From assembly GCA_002455605.1 (NCBI GenBank), contig DKLE01000080.1, positions 1 to 18,275 on the forward strand: a stretch of 18,275 nucleotides of DNA. The letters run 5' to 3'. The position numbers and the translations under genes were made by a program. The notes beneath the pieces are model-generated. The model did not search any database, was not told the origin of the DNA, and was given only the letters and a program-made list of their open reading frames with translations. Source of the stretch: Firmicutes bacterium UBA6648 (GTDB lineage: Bacteria > Bacillota > Clostridia > Peptostreptococcales > Anaerovoracaceae). Position 1 is the stretch's first letter; the number at the start of each line of letters is the position of its first letter. This document shows positions 6,857 to 13,844 of the stretch, in pieces.

Positions 6857-7390
6857 TTACCTTTCTTTACTCATTAATTCATCTATGGTCATTCCTAATT
6901 TATTCTCTATTTTGGACAGCAGCAGTTGATTCTCCGCTTGTTTTCTTTCAATTCTCTTTACTGCCTCCGGTAGGTCCTTCACCTTATCAAGAATATAGGC
7001 CATACGTTCGGATAAGCCTACATATTTGTCTTCTTTAACTACTCGGTCACCCAAACACACCAGATCCAGCTCTGTCAAGTCATCGACATCTTTTTTCAAT
7101 TCATACGTCATGTGGGCACGAATAATCTCAGCCTCCTGATTATAACCCAGTGATTTGGCAATTTCGGCTCCTCTTTCCGCATGATTTTCCTCCACCCTGG
7201 CGATGTCATGGATTAATGCTGCTCCTCGGATTAATTCAATATCGAAATGGCTTCCTTTTTCATTTAAAGCCATGGCCAATTTAACAGCAGCGTCTGCTAC
7301 AGCCTTACAATGCCTCACTACATGAGCTGGTGTATTATACTTTTTCAAAAGCTCCAAGGAATCTTCAATTGTTAAATATCTATGAGACAT
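6857..7390 (-). CDS. HD-domain phosphohydrolase, substrate unknown
   Basis: 177-residue metal-dependent HD-superfamily protein. Likely metal ligands are H27 (VVRHCKAVAD), the H61-D62 doublet in ALIHDIARVEENH, and D115 in CLGDRVVKED; H70 and H93 lie near the same pocket. It has no second domain and no membrane segment, so it is a compact stand-alone hydrolase, possibly acting on nucleotides. The family is too broad to name a substrate. The stop is 7 bases before the radical-SAM gene, so the two are probably in one operon with DUF2344. The ribosome binding site AAAGG is 12 bases before the ATG, a rather long spacing. Confidence 0.85.
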   Translation of the reverse strand: MSHRYLTIEDSLELLKKYNTPAHVVRHCKAVADAAVKLAMALNEKGSHFDIELIRGAALIHDIARVEENHAERGAEIAKSLGYNQEAEIIRAHMTYELKKDVDDLTELDLVCLGDRVVKEDKYVGLSERMAYILDKVKDLPEAVKRIERKQAENQLLLSKIENKLGMTIDELMSKER

Positions 7391-7449
7391 GAGTTAACCG
7401 AACCTTTCAATGCCGTTCTGCAACAGCCTGTTATTTTATCTAAATACGT

Positions 7450-7458
7450 ATTATATCA
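7450..7458 (-). promoter_or_regulatory. Possible extended -10 promoter for the HD-domain gene
   Basis: Minus strand TGATATAAT is a perfect -10 box (7450-7455) preceded by the TGN extension. It overlaps the stop codon of the 85-residue gene and lies 60 bases before the HD gene. No matching -35 hexamer is seen. Confidence 0.35.
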
Positions 7459-7708
7459 CATTTTTTCTGTAATTCGCCATAGTTTCCTCTGTATATTCAA
7501 TAGCCTTTTTAGTCCTTTCCGTCAGATCTTTTACACTGGCAGCTGTATTCAGGCAGGTTTCCTTTACCTCTTTCATGGTATAATCCTTACAAATTGCCGT
7601 TTCTGCTTTATTGGCAACACTGCCGATATATTTATTATCTACTGCCTTGCCTCCCAAGAAAATCAATCCAATCAGGATACAGATAATAGTTTGTTTTATA
7701 ATACCCAT
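7451..7708 (-). CDS. Small membrane-anchored hypothetical protein, 85 aa
   Basis: I do not recognise this protein. It begins MGIIKQTIICILIGLIFLGG, a single hydrophobic segment at residues 3-20 after one lysine, which suits a signal anchor or uncleaved signal peptide. The remaining 65 residues are polar and look helical (KAETAICKDYTMKEVKETCL, later IEYTEETMANYRK), with cysteines at about positions 40 and 52. The AAGGGGG ribosome binding site is 8 bases before the ATG, so expression is plausible. It lies between obg and the HD gene, a place where Bacilli and Clostridia vary. It does not resemble Spo0B, which sits near obg in Bacillus. A membrane-tethered helical protein is all that can be supported. 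Confidence 0.7.
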   Translation of the reverse strand: MGIIKQTIICILIGLIFLGGKAVDNKYIGSVANKAETAICKDYTMKEVKETCLNTAASVKDLTERTKKAIEYTEETMANYRKNVI

Positions 7709-7725
7709 TTCATCGCCCCCTTCTT

Positions 7726-7759
7726 ATTAAATAATACGTTGGAGACCATTAAATAATAC
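7726..7759. repeat. 12-bp direct repeat between obg and the small membrane protein gene
   Basis: ATTAAATAATAC occurs at 7726-7737 and again at 7748-7759, one repeat every 22 bp (about two helical turns). The copies lie just upstream of the 85-residue gene. They could be tandem binding sites or chance similarity in AT-rich DNA. Confidence 0.4.
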
Positions 7760-7778
7760 TATTATCGGCAAATTAATA

Positions 7779-7800
7779 GGCAGTCCGCTCTTGAACTGCC
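7779..7800 (-). terminator. Weak hairpin after obg
   Basis: GGCAGT (7779-7784) pairs with ACTGCC (7795-7800) around a 10-base loop, starting 10 bases after the obg stop. The following minus-strand bases, TATTAATTT, are only moderately U-rich, so termination is probably partial. Confidence 0.4.
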
Positions 7801-7810
7801 CATTACCTGT

Positions 7811-9109
7811 TTAAAATTCTTCAATATATTCGAATTCATAATCAAATACTCGGATTATATCGCCTTCTTCAAGACCCATACGCTTTAATTCTTCCAAAGC
7901 GCCTTTCTTTTCAATATATTTATATAAATATCTCAAAGAACCGCTGTCGTTAAAGTTTGTGGAATCGAATATTTTTTTAAGCTGCTTGCCTTCAATGACA
8001 TAGGTTCCGTCGTCTGCAACCGAAGTATATACTTCCTTAAAGTCTTCTTCTACATCATCTCTTTCAAAATCAAAGAATTCGTATTGCTCTTCCTCCTCCG
8101 GTGTTTCCAGCTCCAATCGGTGCAGTATCGCTGCCGCTTCTGCCATCAGCTCATGAATCCCTTCGTGGATCGGAGCAGAAACAGGAAATACTTTCATTCC
8201 TTTGGCTTCTACATACGCTTTAAATTCTAAATATTTAGGGTCATCGGCTGATACCATGTCCATTTTATTGGCAGCTACAATCTGAGGTTTTAAAGCAAGC
8301 TTTTCATTATATAATCGAAGCTCATTATTAATCTTATCAAAATCCTCAATGGGATCTCGACCCTCAGAACCGGATATATCCACCACATGGATCAGAACTT
8401 TTGTTCTCTCAATGTGCTTTAAAAATTTATGTCCCAAACCGGCACCCTGATGTGCTCCTTCAATAATGCCTGCAATATCTGCCATTACAAAGCCGTCATT
8501 GAAAATTTCAACTACACCTAAATTCGGAGTAATTGTTGTAAAGTGATAATTGGCAATCTTCGGGTTAGAATTTGTTGATACCGATAATATAGTTGATTTT
8601 CCTACGTTAGGAAATCCTATTAATCCAACATCGGCTATCAGTTTCAATTCCAGGATTACATTTCTCTCCTTGGCAAATCCTCCCGCTTCTGCAAAATTGG
8701 GAGCCTGGCGTACGGAATTCTTAAAATGCACATTTCCTTTGCCGCCTTTGCCGCCTCTCGCTGCTACAAAGCTGTCTCCTGCCTTTACAAGATCCTTCAT
8801 AACTAATCCGGTTTCTTCATCTATTACAACAGTTCCCGGCGGTACTTTAATAATAAGGTCTTCTGCATTTTTACCAAACCTTTTCTTTTTCATACCGTCC
8901 TGTCCATTTTCCGCTTCATATTTTTTTTTATATCGAAAGTCCATAAGGGTTCTAAGACTTGCATAGGCCATAAAGATAACATCTCCGCCTTTACCGCCGT
9001 CACCACCATCGGGGCCGCCTTCCGGAACGAATGGTTCCCTTCTAAAGGTTACCGCACCATTTCCGCCTTTACCTGATTTAATTATTATTTTGGCTCTATC
9101 AACGAACAT
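7811..9109 (-). CDS. obg: Obg GTPase, ribosome assembly and stress control
   Basis: Essential GTPase that binds the large ribosomal subunit during assembly and affects stress and sporulation entry. Three domains are visible in 432 residues. The glycine-rich Obg fold (1-158) has FRREPFVPEGGPDGGDGG. The G domain has the G1 motif GFPNVGKST (165-173), FTTITPNLG, DIAG and NKMD. The C-terminal OCT domain starts at about residue 350 and ends EFEYIEEF. I chose ATG 9109 because family members begin MFVDRAKI and an AGGAGAGG site lies 7 bases upstream; the frame stays open for 30 more codons upstream, but these are not like Obg. A terminator separates it from rpmA. Confidence 0.97.
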   Translation of the reverse strand: MFVDRAKIIIKSGKGGNGAVTFRREPFVPEGGPDGGDGGKGGDVIFMAYASLRTLMDFRYKKKYEAENGQDGMKKKRFGKNAEDLIIKVPPGTVVIDEETGLVMKDLVKAGDSFVAARGGKGGKGNVHFKNSVRQAPNFAEAGGFAKERNVILELKLIADVGLIGFPNVGKSTILSVSTNSNPKIANYHFTTITPNLGVVEIFNDGFVMADIAGIIEGAHQGAGLGHKFLKHIERTKVLIHVVDISGSEGRDPIEDFDKINNELRLYNEKLALKPQIVAANKMDMVSADDPKYLEFKAYVEAKGMKVFPVSAPIHEGIHELMAEAAAILHRLELETPEEEEQYEFFDFERDDVEEDFKEVYTSVADDGTYVIEGKQLKKIFDSTNFNDSGSLRYLYKYIEKKGALEELKRMGLEEGDIIRVFDYEFEYIEEF

Positions 9110-9167
9110 ACTTGAGCCTCTCCTTCCTATACAGAAAATCCTGTTTACTGAACTTATCATTATTTTA

Positions 9168-9191
9168 AAAGCCCCTATAAATAGGGGCTTT
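9168..9191 (-). terminator. Intrinsic terminator between rpmA and obg
   Basis: AAAGCCCC and GGGGCTTT form a perfect hairpin (arms 9168-9178 and 9181-9191, at least 9 pairs with a 6-base loop), 9 bases after the rpmA stop. On the minus strand it runs into TTTTAAAATAAT. It should end or reduce transcription of the ribosomal protein genes before obg. Confidence 0.8.
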
Positions 9192-9200
9192 AGAATCAAT

Positions 9201-9461
9201 TTAAGCTTCTTTAGGATAAACGCTTACTTGCTTTCTTGTTTTGTCATATCTTTCGAACTTTACAGCTCCGTCAATCTTAGCAAATAAAGTATCGTCTCCG
9301 CCAATGCCTACGTTATTGCCAGGGTGGAATTTTGTTCCTCTCTGTCTAACTAGGATGCTACCAGCACTTACGTACTGACCGTCGCCTCTCTTCACGCCTA
9401 AACGTTTCGACTCACTATCACGACCGTTCTTGGAGCTACCTACTCCCTTCTTACTTGCCAT
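9201..9461 (-). CDS. rpmA: Ribosomal protein bL27, without N-terminal extension
   Basis: Large-subunit protein whose N-terminus reaches the peptidyl transferase centre. The 86 residues begin MASKKGVGSSKNGRDSESKR and continue with GSILVRQRGTKFHPG, the standard bL27 core. Many Bacillota make L27 with a leader of the MLRLDLQFFA type, cut by the protease Prp. None is present here: an in-frame TAG stands two codons before the ATG, and an ideal AAGGAGGTG site lies 6 bases upstream. The gap to rplU is only 81 bp, so the usual prp (ysxB) gene is absent from its normal place. The start used here is therefore secure. Confidence 0.98.
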   Translation of the reverse strand: MASKKGVGSSKNGRDSESKRLGVKRGDGQYVSAGSILVRQRGTKFHPGNNVGIGGDDTLFAKIDGAVKFERYDKTRKQVSVYPKEA

Positions 9462-9542
9462 AGACTACACCTCCTTTTTCCTGTGCTGTCTCGCTGATTT
9501 CTCAATTCTTATAATAAGATCAAGCCTATCAATGATGTAAAA

Positions 9543-9905
9543 TTATTCTGCTACTGCTTCAGCTTCAGCTGCTGCCTTAGTCTTTCTAGCTTTTCTAGCA
9601 GAAACCTTTTCAATCTTAATCATTGTATAAGGCTGTCTGTGTCCCTGCTTCTTTCTGTAGTCTTTCTTTGCCTTGTACTTAAAGATAATAACCTTCTGAC
9701 CTTTGCCATGCTCAACTACAGTTCCAGCTACATTGCAGCTTTCCACGTAAGGAGCTCCAACCTTTATTGTTTCTCCGTCGCTTATTAAAAGTACTTTATC
9801 GAATGTAATCTTTTCACCAGCTTCTACATCTAACTTTTCAACTGTGATTACATCGCCTTCCTGTACTCTATACTGCTTTCCACCTGTTTCAATTACTGCG
9901 TACAT
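9543..9905 (-). CDS. rplU: Ribosomal protein bL21 with charged C-terminal tail
   Basis: Large-subunit protein. The 120 residues begin MYAVIETGGKQYRVQEGD, the family start, so ATG 9905 is chosen; an earlier in-frame ATG at 9938 would add 11 unrelated residues. GAGGTAAG provides the ribosome binding site. The core ends at about residue 103, the usual bL21 length, and is followed by an Ala/Glu/Lys-rich tail of about 17 residues (ARKTKAAAEAEAVAE). The gene is first in its unit, with its own promoter and leader, and rpmA follows after 81 bp. Confidence 0.98.
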   Translation of the reverse strand: MYAVIETGGKQYRVQEGDVITVEKLDVEAGEKITFDKVLLISDGETIKVGAPYVESCNVAGTVVEHGKGQKVIIFKYKAKKDYRKKQGHRQPYTMIKIEKVSARKARKTKAAAEAEAVAE

Positions 9906-9998
9906 ATCATTCTTACCTCCTCTATCCAGTCTCGCCATCCATAGGTAGCAACCCGTGCTGAGCTGCTTTTAGCACAACCTATTCTGAGCGGCTTACAA
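9906..9998 (-). promoter_or_regulatory. Structured 5' leader of rplU (L21 leader candidate)
   Basis: Between the predicted start of transcription and rplU the RNA can form a nested structure. The outer stem is AUAGGU with ACCUAU (9977-9982 and 9941-9946 on the template). The inner stem is GUGCU with AGCAC (9971-9975 and 9955-9959), enclosing an 11-base loop. Position and size match the L21 leaders of Bacillota, which allow autoregulation by ribosomal protein. I did not align it to the Rfam model. Confidence 0.6.
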
Positions 9999-10004
9999 TA
10001 CAGT

Positions 10005-10033
10005 ATAATACCATATAGGACATACACTGTCAA
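10005..10033 (-). promoter_or_regulatory. Vegetative promoter of rplU-rpmA
   Basis: Minus strand: TTGACA (10028-10033), 17-base spacer, TATTAT (10005-10010). It begins 35 bases after the recA stop, so rplU has its own transcript. No terminator hairpin is visible after recA, so some read-through is likely. Confidence 0.75.
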
Positions 10034-10067
10034 ATGTTTTTTATGTAAACAAAGGTAACTATTTTGA

Positions 10068-11153
10068 TTATTCAATGACTACTCCATCTTCATCCACCAC
10101 TAAATCACCTTCTGTCTGAGGCTGTTCTGTATCCGGCTTCATCTTTTCTTTTAATAGCGCCTCAACCTTATCTAAAACGTCAGCGTTCTCCAATAAGAAT
10201 CGCTTAACATTTTCTCTTCCCTGCCCGATACGGTTGCCGTCAAAGCTATACCAAGAGCCTGCTTTCTCTACAATCTTTGCTTCTACTGCACAATCCAATA
10301 CATCTCCTTCTTTAGAGATACCTCTTCCATACATGATATCAAATTCTGCCTGCTTGAACGGCGGGGCAACTTTATTTTTCACAAGCTTTACTCGGGTTCT
10401 GTTCCCGATCACTTCATCTCCCGATTTTATACTTTCGATTTTCCTTACATCCAGTCTCATAGTAGAATAAAACTTAAGTGCTCTTCCACCGGTAGTTGTT
10501 TCCGGATTTCCAAACATTACTCCCACCTTTTCACGAAGCTGATTGATAAAAATTACTGAGGTATTTGATTTGTTAATACTTCCCGTAAGCTTTCTAAGTG
10601 CCTGAGACATCAGTCTGGCCTGAAGCCCCACATGGCTGTCTCCCATTTCTCCCTGAATTTCAGCTCGCGGAACAAGAGCTGCCACAGAGTCCACAACCAC
10701 AATATCAAGAGCTCCGCTGCGAACAAGCATTTCACAGATTTCCAATCCCTGCTCTCCGGTATCCGGCTGAGATACCAGCAATTCATCTACATTCACCCCT
10801 AAATTTTTGGCATATTCAGGATCCAGGGCATGCTCCGCATCGATAAATGCAGCTTTTCCTCCTGCTTTCTGAGCTTCTGCAATCACATGAAGAGTCAGAG
10901 TAGTTTTACCGGAGGATTCCGGTCCATAAATCTCGATAACTCTTCCTCTGGGAATTCCTCCTATACCTGTAGCAATGTCCAGACTTACTGAGCCGGTGGA
11001 AATAGCCTCTATATTTAATTTAGCGGAATCGTCTCCCAGCTTCATGATAGCCCCCTGCCCAAATTGTTTCTGTATTTGGGCCATAGCCTCTTTAAGAGCT
11101 TTTTCCTTTTCACTTTTATTTATGTTTACATTGACGTCTTTATTAGCTGCCAT
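10068..11153 (-). CDS. recA: RecA recombinase
   Basis: Strand-exchange ATPase for homologous recombination and co-protease for LexA in the SOS response. The 361 residues include Walker A GPESSGKT (77-84), the Walker B region DIVVVDSVAALVP, the L2 region with TTGGRALKFY, and an acidic C-terminal tail ending DEDGVVIE. Length and motifs are standard. A strong ribosome binding site (AGGAGGG) lies just before ATG 11153. It has its own promoter and a perfect LexA operator, and follows pncC by about 150 bases. The usual rny gene after recA is missing; rplU follows instead. Because comEA is also here, RecA may serve in transformation, but that is inference. Confidence 0.99.
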   Translation of the reverse strand: MAANKDVNVNINKSEKEKALKEAMAQIQKQFGQGAIMKLGDDSAKLNIEAISTGSVSLDIATGIGGIPRGRVIEIYGPESSGKTTLTLHVIAEAQKAGGKAAFIDAEHALDPEYAKNLGVNVDELLVSQPDTGEQGLEICEMLVRSGALDIVVVDSVAALVPRAEIQGEMGDSHVGLQARLMSQALRKLTGSINKSNTSVIFINQLREKVGVMFGNPETTTGGRALKFYSTMRLDVRKIESIKSGDEVIGNRTRVKLVKNKVAPPFKQAEFDIMYGRGISKEGDVLDCAVEAKIVEKAGSWYSFDGNRIGQGRENVKRFLLENADVLDKVEALLKEKMKPDTEQPQTEGDLVVDEDGVVIE

Positions 11154-11175
11154 TTGTTTCCCTCCTATGTTTAGT

Positions 11176-11187
11176 GAACATCTGTTC
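11176..11187 (-). promoter_or_regulatory. LexA operator of recA
   Basis: GAACATCTGTTC is a perfect GAAC-N4-GTTC palindrome, the LexA (DinR) box of Bacillota. It begins 7 bases after the -10 box and covers the likely transcription start, so bound LexA would block the recA promoter until DNA damage. Confidence 0.85.
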
Positions 11188-11194
11188 TTAATTA

Positions 11195-11223
11195 ATAATA
11201 CCTTATTAACACACTTTGGTCAA
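11195..11223 (-). promoter_or_regulatory. Vegetative promoter of recA
   Basis: Minus strand: TTGACC (11218-11223), 17-base spacer, TATTAT (11195-11200). Five of six bases match in each box. The LexA operator lies immediately downstream. Confidence 0.75.
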
Positions 11224-11304
11224 CAGTTTTTTATTCTGATTTAAGAATGGTAAATTATGGTATATTTATATTAATATACATTTTTTTCCAAGTCAAGTGT
11301 TTCT

Positions 11305-11829
11305 TCACTTTTCTTTCATGTATTCCTGCTCAATCAGCTCTTTGATTATATCAAACATAGTCAGCATGGACACGGTTCTGTTGGATTTCCTGTCACCATT
11401 TAATCGGAGTTCTTTACATAATATTTTTTGTTCAAATACGGCACAAACATACACAAGCCCCACCGGTTTATCCTTTGTACCTCCTCCGGGCCCCGCTACT
11501 CCTGTCACGGACACACCGATTTTACTCCGGGCTACTCTTCGAACCCCTTCAGCCATTTCCACAGCAGTTTGCCTGCTTACCGCACCATATTTTTCTAATG
11601 TCTCTCGCTGTACGCCAAGCTCCTCCATTTTTGCATTATTGCTATAGGTGACGATTCCTCTGTCAAACACAGCGGATATTCCCGGAATATCCGTTAAATT
11701 CTGCGCAAACATCCCTCCTGTACAAGATTCTGCACAAGATATGGAAATATTTTTCTCAATCAACATCTTTCCTACCAATAAAGGCAGATGTGCATCTAAA
11801 TCACTATTGTTTCCTGTTCTTTCGTTCAT
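11305..11829 (-). CDS. pncC: Nicotinamide-nucleotide amidase, stand-alone CinA C-terminal domain
   Basis: Deamidates nicotinamide mononucleotide to nicotinic acid mononucleotide in NAD salvage. The 174 residues carry AESCTGG with the nucleophile candidate S35, and VTGVAGPGGGTKDKPVG, both hallmarks of PncC. The N-terminal MoCF-like domain of full-length CinA (about 415 aa in Bacillus) is absent; the start is well placed after an AAGGTG site, so this looks like a natural single-domain form rather than a truncation. The position just upstream of recA is the classic cinA-recA order, seen in many Bacillota. A long hairpin separates it from pgsA upstream. Confidence 0.92.
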   Translation of the reverse strand: MNERTGNNSDLDAHLPLLVGKMLIEKNISISCAESCTGGMFAQNLTDIPGISAVFDRGIVTYSNNAKMEELGVQRETLEKYGAVSRQTAVEMAEGVRRVARSKIGVSVTGVAGPGGGTKDKPVGLVYVCAVFEQKILCKELRLNGDRKSNRTVSMLTMFDIIKELIEQEYMKEK

Positions 11830-11856
11830 AATAAAACACCTTTTTTCCCTTCTACT

Positions 11857-11908
11857 AAGAAAGAAGCTGTTCCAAAAGGGTAAATTATTGGAAAGCAGCT
11901 TCTTTCTT
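11857..11908 (-). terminator. Long hairpin between pgsA and pncC
   Basis: Arms at 11857-11875 and 11888-11908 pair over 19 positions (13 plus 6, with a 2-base bulge) around a 12-base loop. It starts 13 bases after the pgsA stop. On the minus strand the last stem bases are U-rich (TTCTTTCTTAG) but there is no clean U-run after it. On the plus strand TTTT follows. It may act as an attenuator, mRNA stabiliser or partial terminator. Confidence 0.6.
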
Positions 11909-11921
11909 TTATGCTGTGCAA

Positions 11922-12461
11922 TTACATAGAAAAAACCGATTTATTTTTCAGAATATATTCAATACCGGAATAAATGGTCATGACTAACGAAGCCCATAGG
12001 AATCCATAGGCAAGCAGGGCTATAAAAGGAGTCACACTTACTAAAGCCTGAACCTTCAAAAGCAGCAAAAGCGGAACTGCGATCATCTGCAATACTGTTT
12101 TTATTTTTCCGCTCATGCCGGCAGCAATAACGATTCCTTCAGAAGCAGCTACTGTTCTCATTCCCCCAACAGCAAATTCCCGAGCTAATATAACAATAAG
12201 CATCCATCCCGGAACTAAACCGTTTTCAACCATTAAGCAAAAAGCGGAATAAACTAAGATTTTATCAGCCAAAGGGTCCATTATCTTTCCGAAATTAGTA
12301 ACCAGATTATGCTTCCTTGCAATTTTTCCATCCAGCATATCCGTAAACGATGCGGCAATAAATAGTATAAAAGCAGTTAAATTGTAGCCCATCATGTAAA
12401 GCACTACGAAAAAGGGAACAGCAATTATTCTCCCAACCGTTAATTTATTAGGTAAGTTCAT
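11922..12461 (-). CDS. pgsA: Phosphatidylglycerophosphate synthase
   Basis: Membrane enzyme that joins CDP-diacylglycerol and glycerol-3-phosphate, the committed step to phosphatidylglycerol. The CDP-alcohol phosphotransferase signature D-x2-D-G-x2-A-R-x8-G-x3-D-x3-D is intact, starting at DMLDGKIAR and ending at DPLAD. Several hydrophobic segments are visible (residues about 12-35, 75-100, 120-165), with a basic tail ending KNKSVFSM. The length (179 aa) is typical. The start is 2 bases after the rimO stop, with GGAGG inside the last rimO codons, so rimO and pgsA are co-translated. Confidence 0.97.
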   Translation of the reverse strand: MNLPNKLTVGRIIAVPFFVVLYMMGYNLTAFILFIAASFTDMLDGKIARKHNLVTNFGKIMDPLADKILVYSAFCLMVENGLVPGWMLIVILAREFAVGGMRTVAASEGIVIAAGMSGKIKTVLQMIAVPLLLLLKVQALVSVTPFIALLAYGFLWASLVMTIYSGIEYILKNKSVFSM

Positions 12462-12463
12462 CC

Positions 12464-13813
12464 TTATACCTCCACGCCTACTAAATCATAATCAAATGCG
12501 TCATTAATCTGAACCATCACCAGGTCTCCCGGCTCCAGCTCCTTATTTGACTGAAACAATACAGAATTATCAATTTCCGGAGCATCATACTGGGTTCGCC
12601 CTATATAAGCGCCCTCTTCGTCCTGTTCTTCCACAAGAACCTGCAAAATCTGTCCGATTTTCTTTTGATTGGACCCTAGAGAAATTTCCATCTGAAGCCT
12701 CATAATTGAATCCTTTCTCTTCTCCTTTACATCCGAACGCACCTGTTCCTTCATCTCTGCCGCGGGAGTGCCCTCTTCTTTAGAATAAGCAAAAACCCCA
12801 AGCCTTTCCAATTTCATATCCTCTACAAAATCGTACAGCTCATCAAATTCAGCCGATGTCTCTCCCGGAAAACCTGTAATTAGAGTAGTCCTTATGGTGA
12901 TGTCCGGCATGGCTTTTCGCAGCTTATTAATTGTATTGATTATGCTTTCATGAGTGGACCTTCTATTCATAAGCTGAAGAATCTTATCACTGCTGTGCTG
13001 AATAGGTATGTCCAAATAATGGCAAACCTTCTTTTCTTCCGTCATAACCTGAATTAATTCATCCGTAATTTTGTCTTCATAGCAATACATCAATCGAATC
13101 CACTGGAGACCGTCGATCCGGCATAGCTTTTTAACCAGCTTTGCCAGTCTCAATTCTCCATATAAATCCACACCATACGCTGTGACATCCTGCGCAATCA
13201 AAATCAATTCTTTGCAGCCATGTTCAGCCAGAAGCTCTGCCTCCTGCAATATATCTTCTTCTCGCCTGCTTCTATAATGTCCCCGAATATGAGGAATAAT
13301 GCAATATGCACAAACATTATCACAGCCTTCTGCAATTTTTATTGTAGCTGTATAAGGATTTTCTGACAGCTTTCTGTTGTTCATTTCCACAAACTCCCGA
13401 TTGCAGTCGTAAACATAAATCTCTCTTTCTTTTTGGTGCTGAGCCAAAATCTGAGGCAGATTATGATATTCATTCACACCGAGGAAAATGTCCACCTCCG
13501 GCAGTTCTTTAAACAGTTCATCACCGTAGCGTTTTGACAAGCACCCGGATACAATGAGTAAGCGGTCCTTATCCTCTTCTTCCTTTATCTCTGCCATCTC
13601 TAATATTTTATCAATGGACTCTTTTTTAGCATCGTTAATGAATCCGCAGGTATTGACTATAATAACATCACTGTCAACCGGATCATTCACCATGCGATGC
13701 CCGCTTTTTTCTAAAATGCCGGCTGCCATTTCAGAGTCATTGCTATTCTTCGGACAGCCTAATGTACATACATAAACATTGTACTTTTTTTCATTCTCTT
13801 TTTTATTTTCCAT
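12464..13813 (-). CDS. rimO: RimO, ribosomal protein S12 methylthiotransferase
   Basis: Radical-SAM enzyme that adds a methylthio group to an aspartate of ribosomal protein S12. The 449 residues show three domains. The N-terminal UPF0004 part has cluster cysteines C20 (TLGCPKN), C56 (NTCGFI) and C91 (SGCLSKRY). The radical-SAM core has C164, C168 and C171 (EGCDNVCAYC). The C-terminal TRAM domain ends YDLVGVEV. TLGCPKN and its spacing favour RimO over MiaB. The ribosome binding site AGAGG lies 9 bases before ATG 13813. It follows ftsK after 31 bases and is followed by pgsA after 2. Confidence 0.95.
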   Translation of the reverse strand: MENKKENEKKYNVYVCTLGCPKNSNDSEMAAGILEKSGHRMVNDPVDSDVIIVNTCGFINDAKKESIDKILEMAEIKEEEDKDRLLIVSGCLSKRYGDELFKELPEVDIFLGVNEYHNLPQILAQHQKEREIYVYDCNREFVEMNNRKLSENPYTATIKIAEGCDNVCAYCIIPHIRGHYRSRREEDILQEAELLAEHGCKELILIAQDVTAYGVDLYGELRLAKLVKKLCRIDGLQWIRLMYCYEDKITDELIQVMTEEKKVCHYLDIPIQHSSDKILQLMNRRSTHESIINTINKLRKAMPDITIRTTLITGFPGETSAEFDELYDFVEDMKLERLGVFAYSKEEGTPAAEMKEQVRSDVKEKRKDSIMRLQMEISLGSNQKKIGQILQVLVEEQDEEGAYIGRTQYDAPEIDNSVLFQSNKELEPGDLVMVQINDAFDYDLVGVEV

Positions 13814-13844
13814 TCAATCATTCCTCTTAGAGTCTTTACACTTA

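Noticed and set aside
9110..9199. Thirty-codon upstream extension of Obg
   Set aside because: It would run through the rpmA terminator, is unlike Obg, and the internal ATG has a good ribosome binding site.
9893..10075. Minus-strand frame of 60 codons between recA and rplU
   Set aside because: It covers the rplU promoter and leader and its sequence does not look like a protein.
11255..11295. Second promoter for recA (TTGACT with TAATAT, 17 bases)
   Set aside because: The -10 box is poor and the main promoter with its LexA site is far better.
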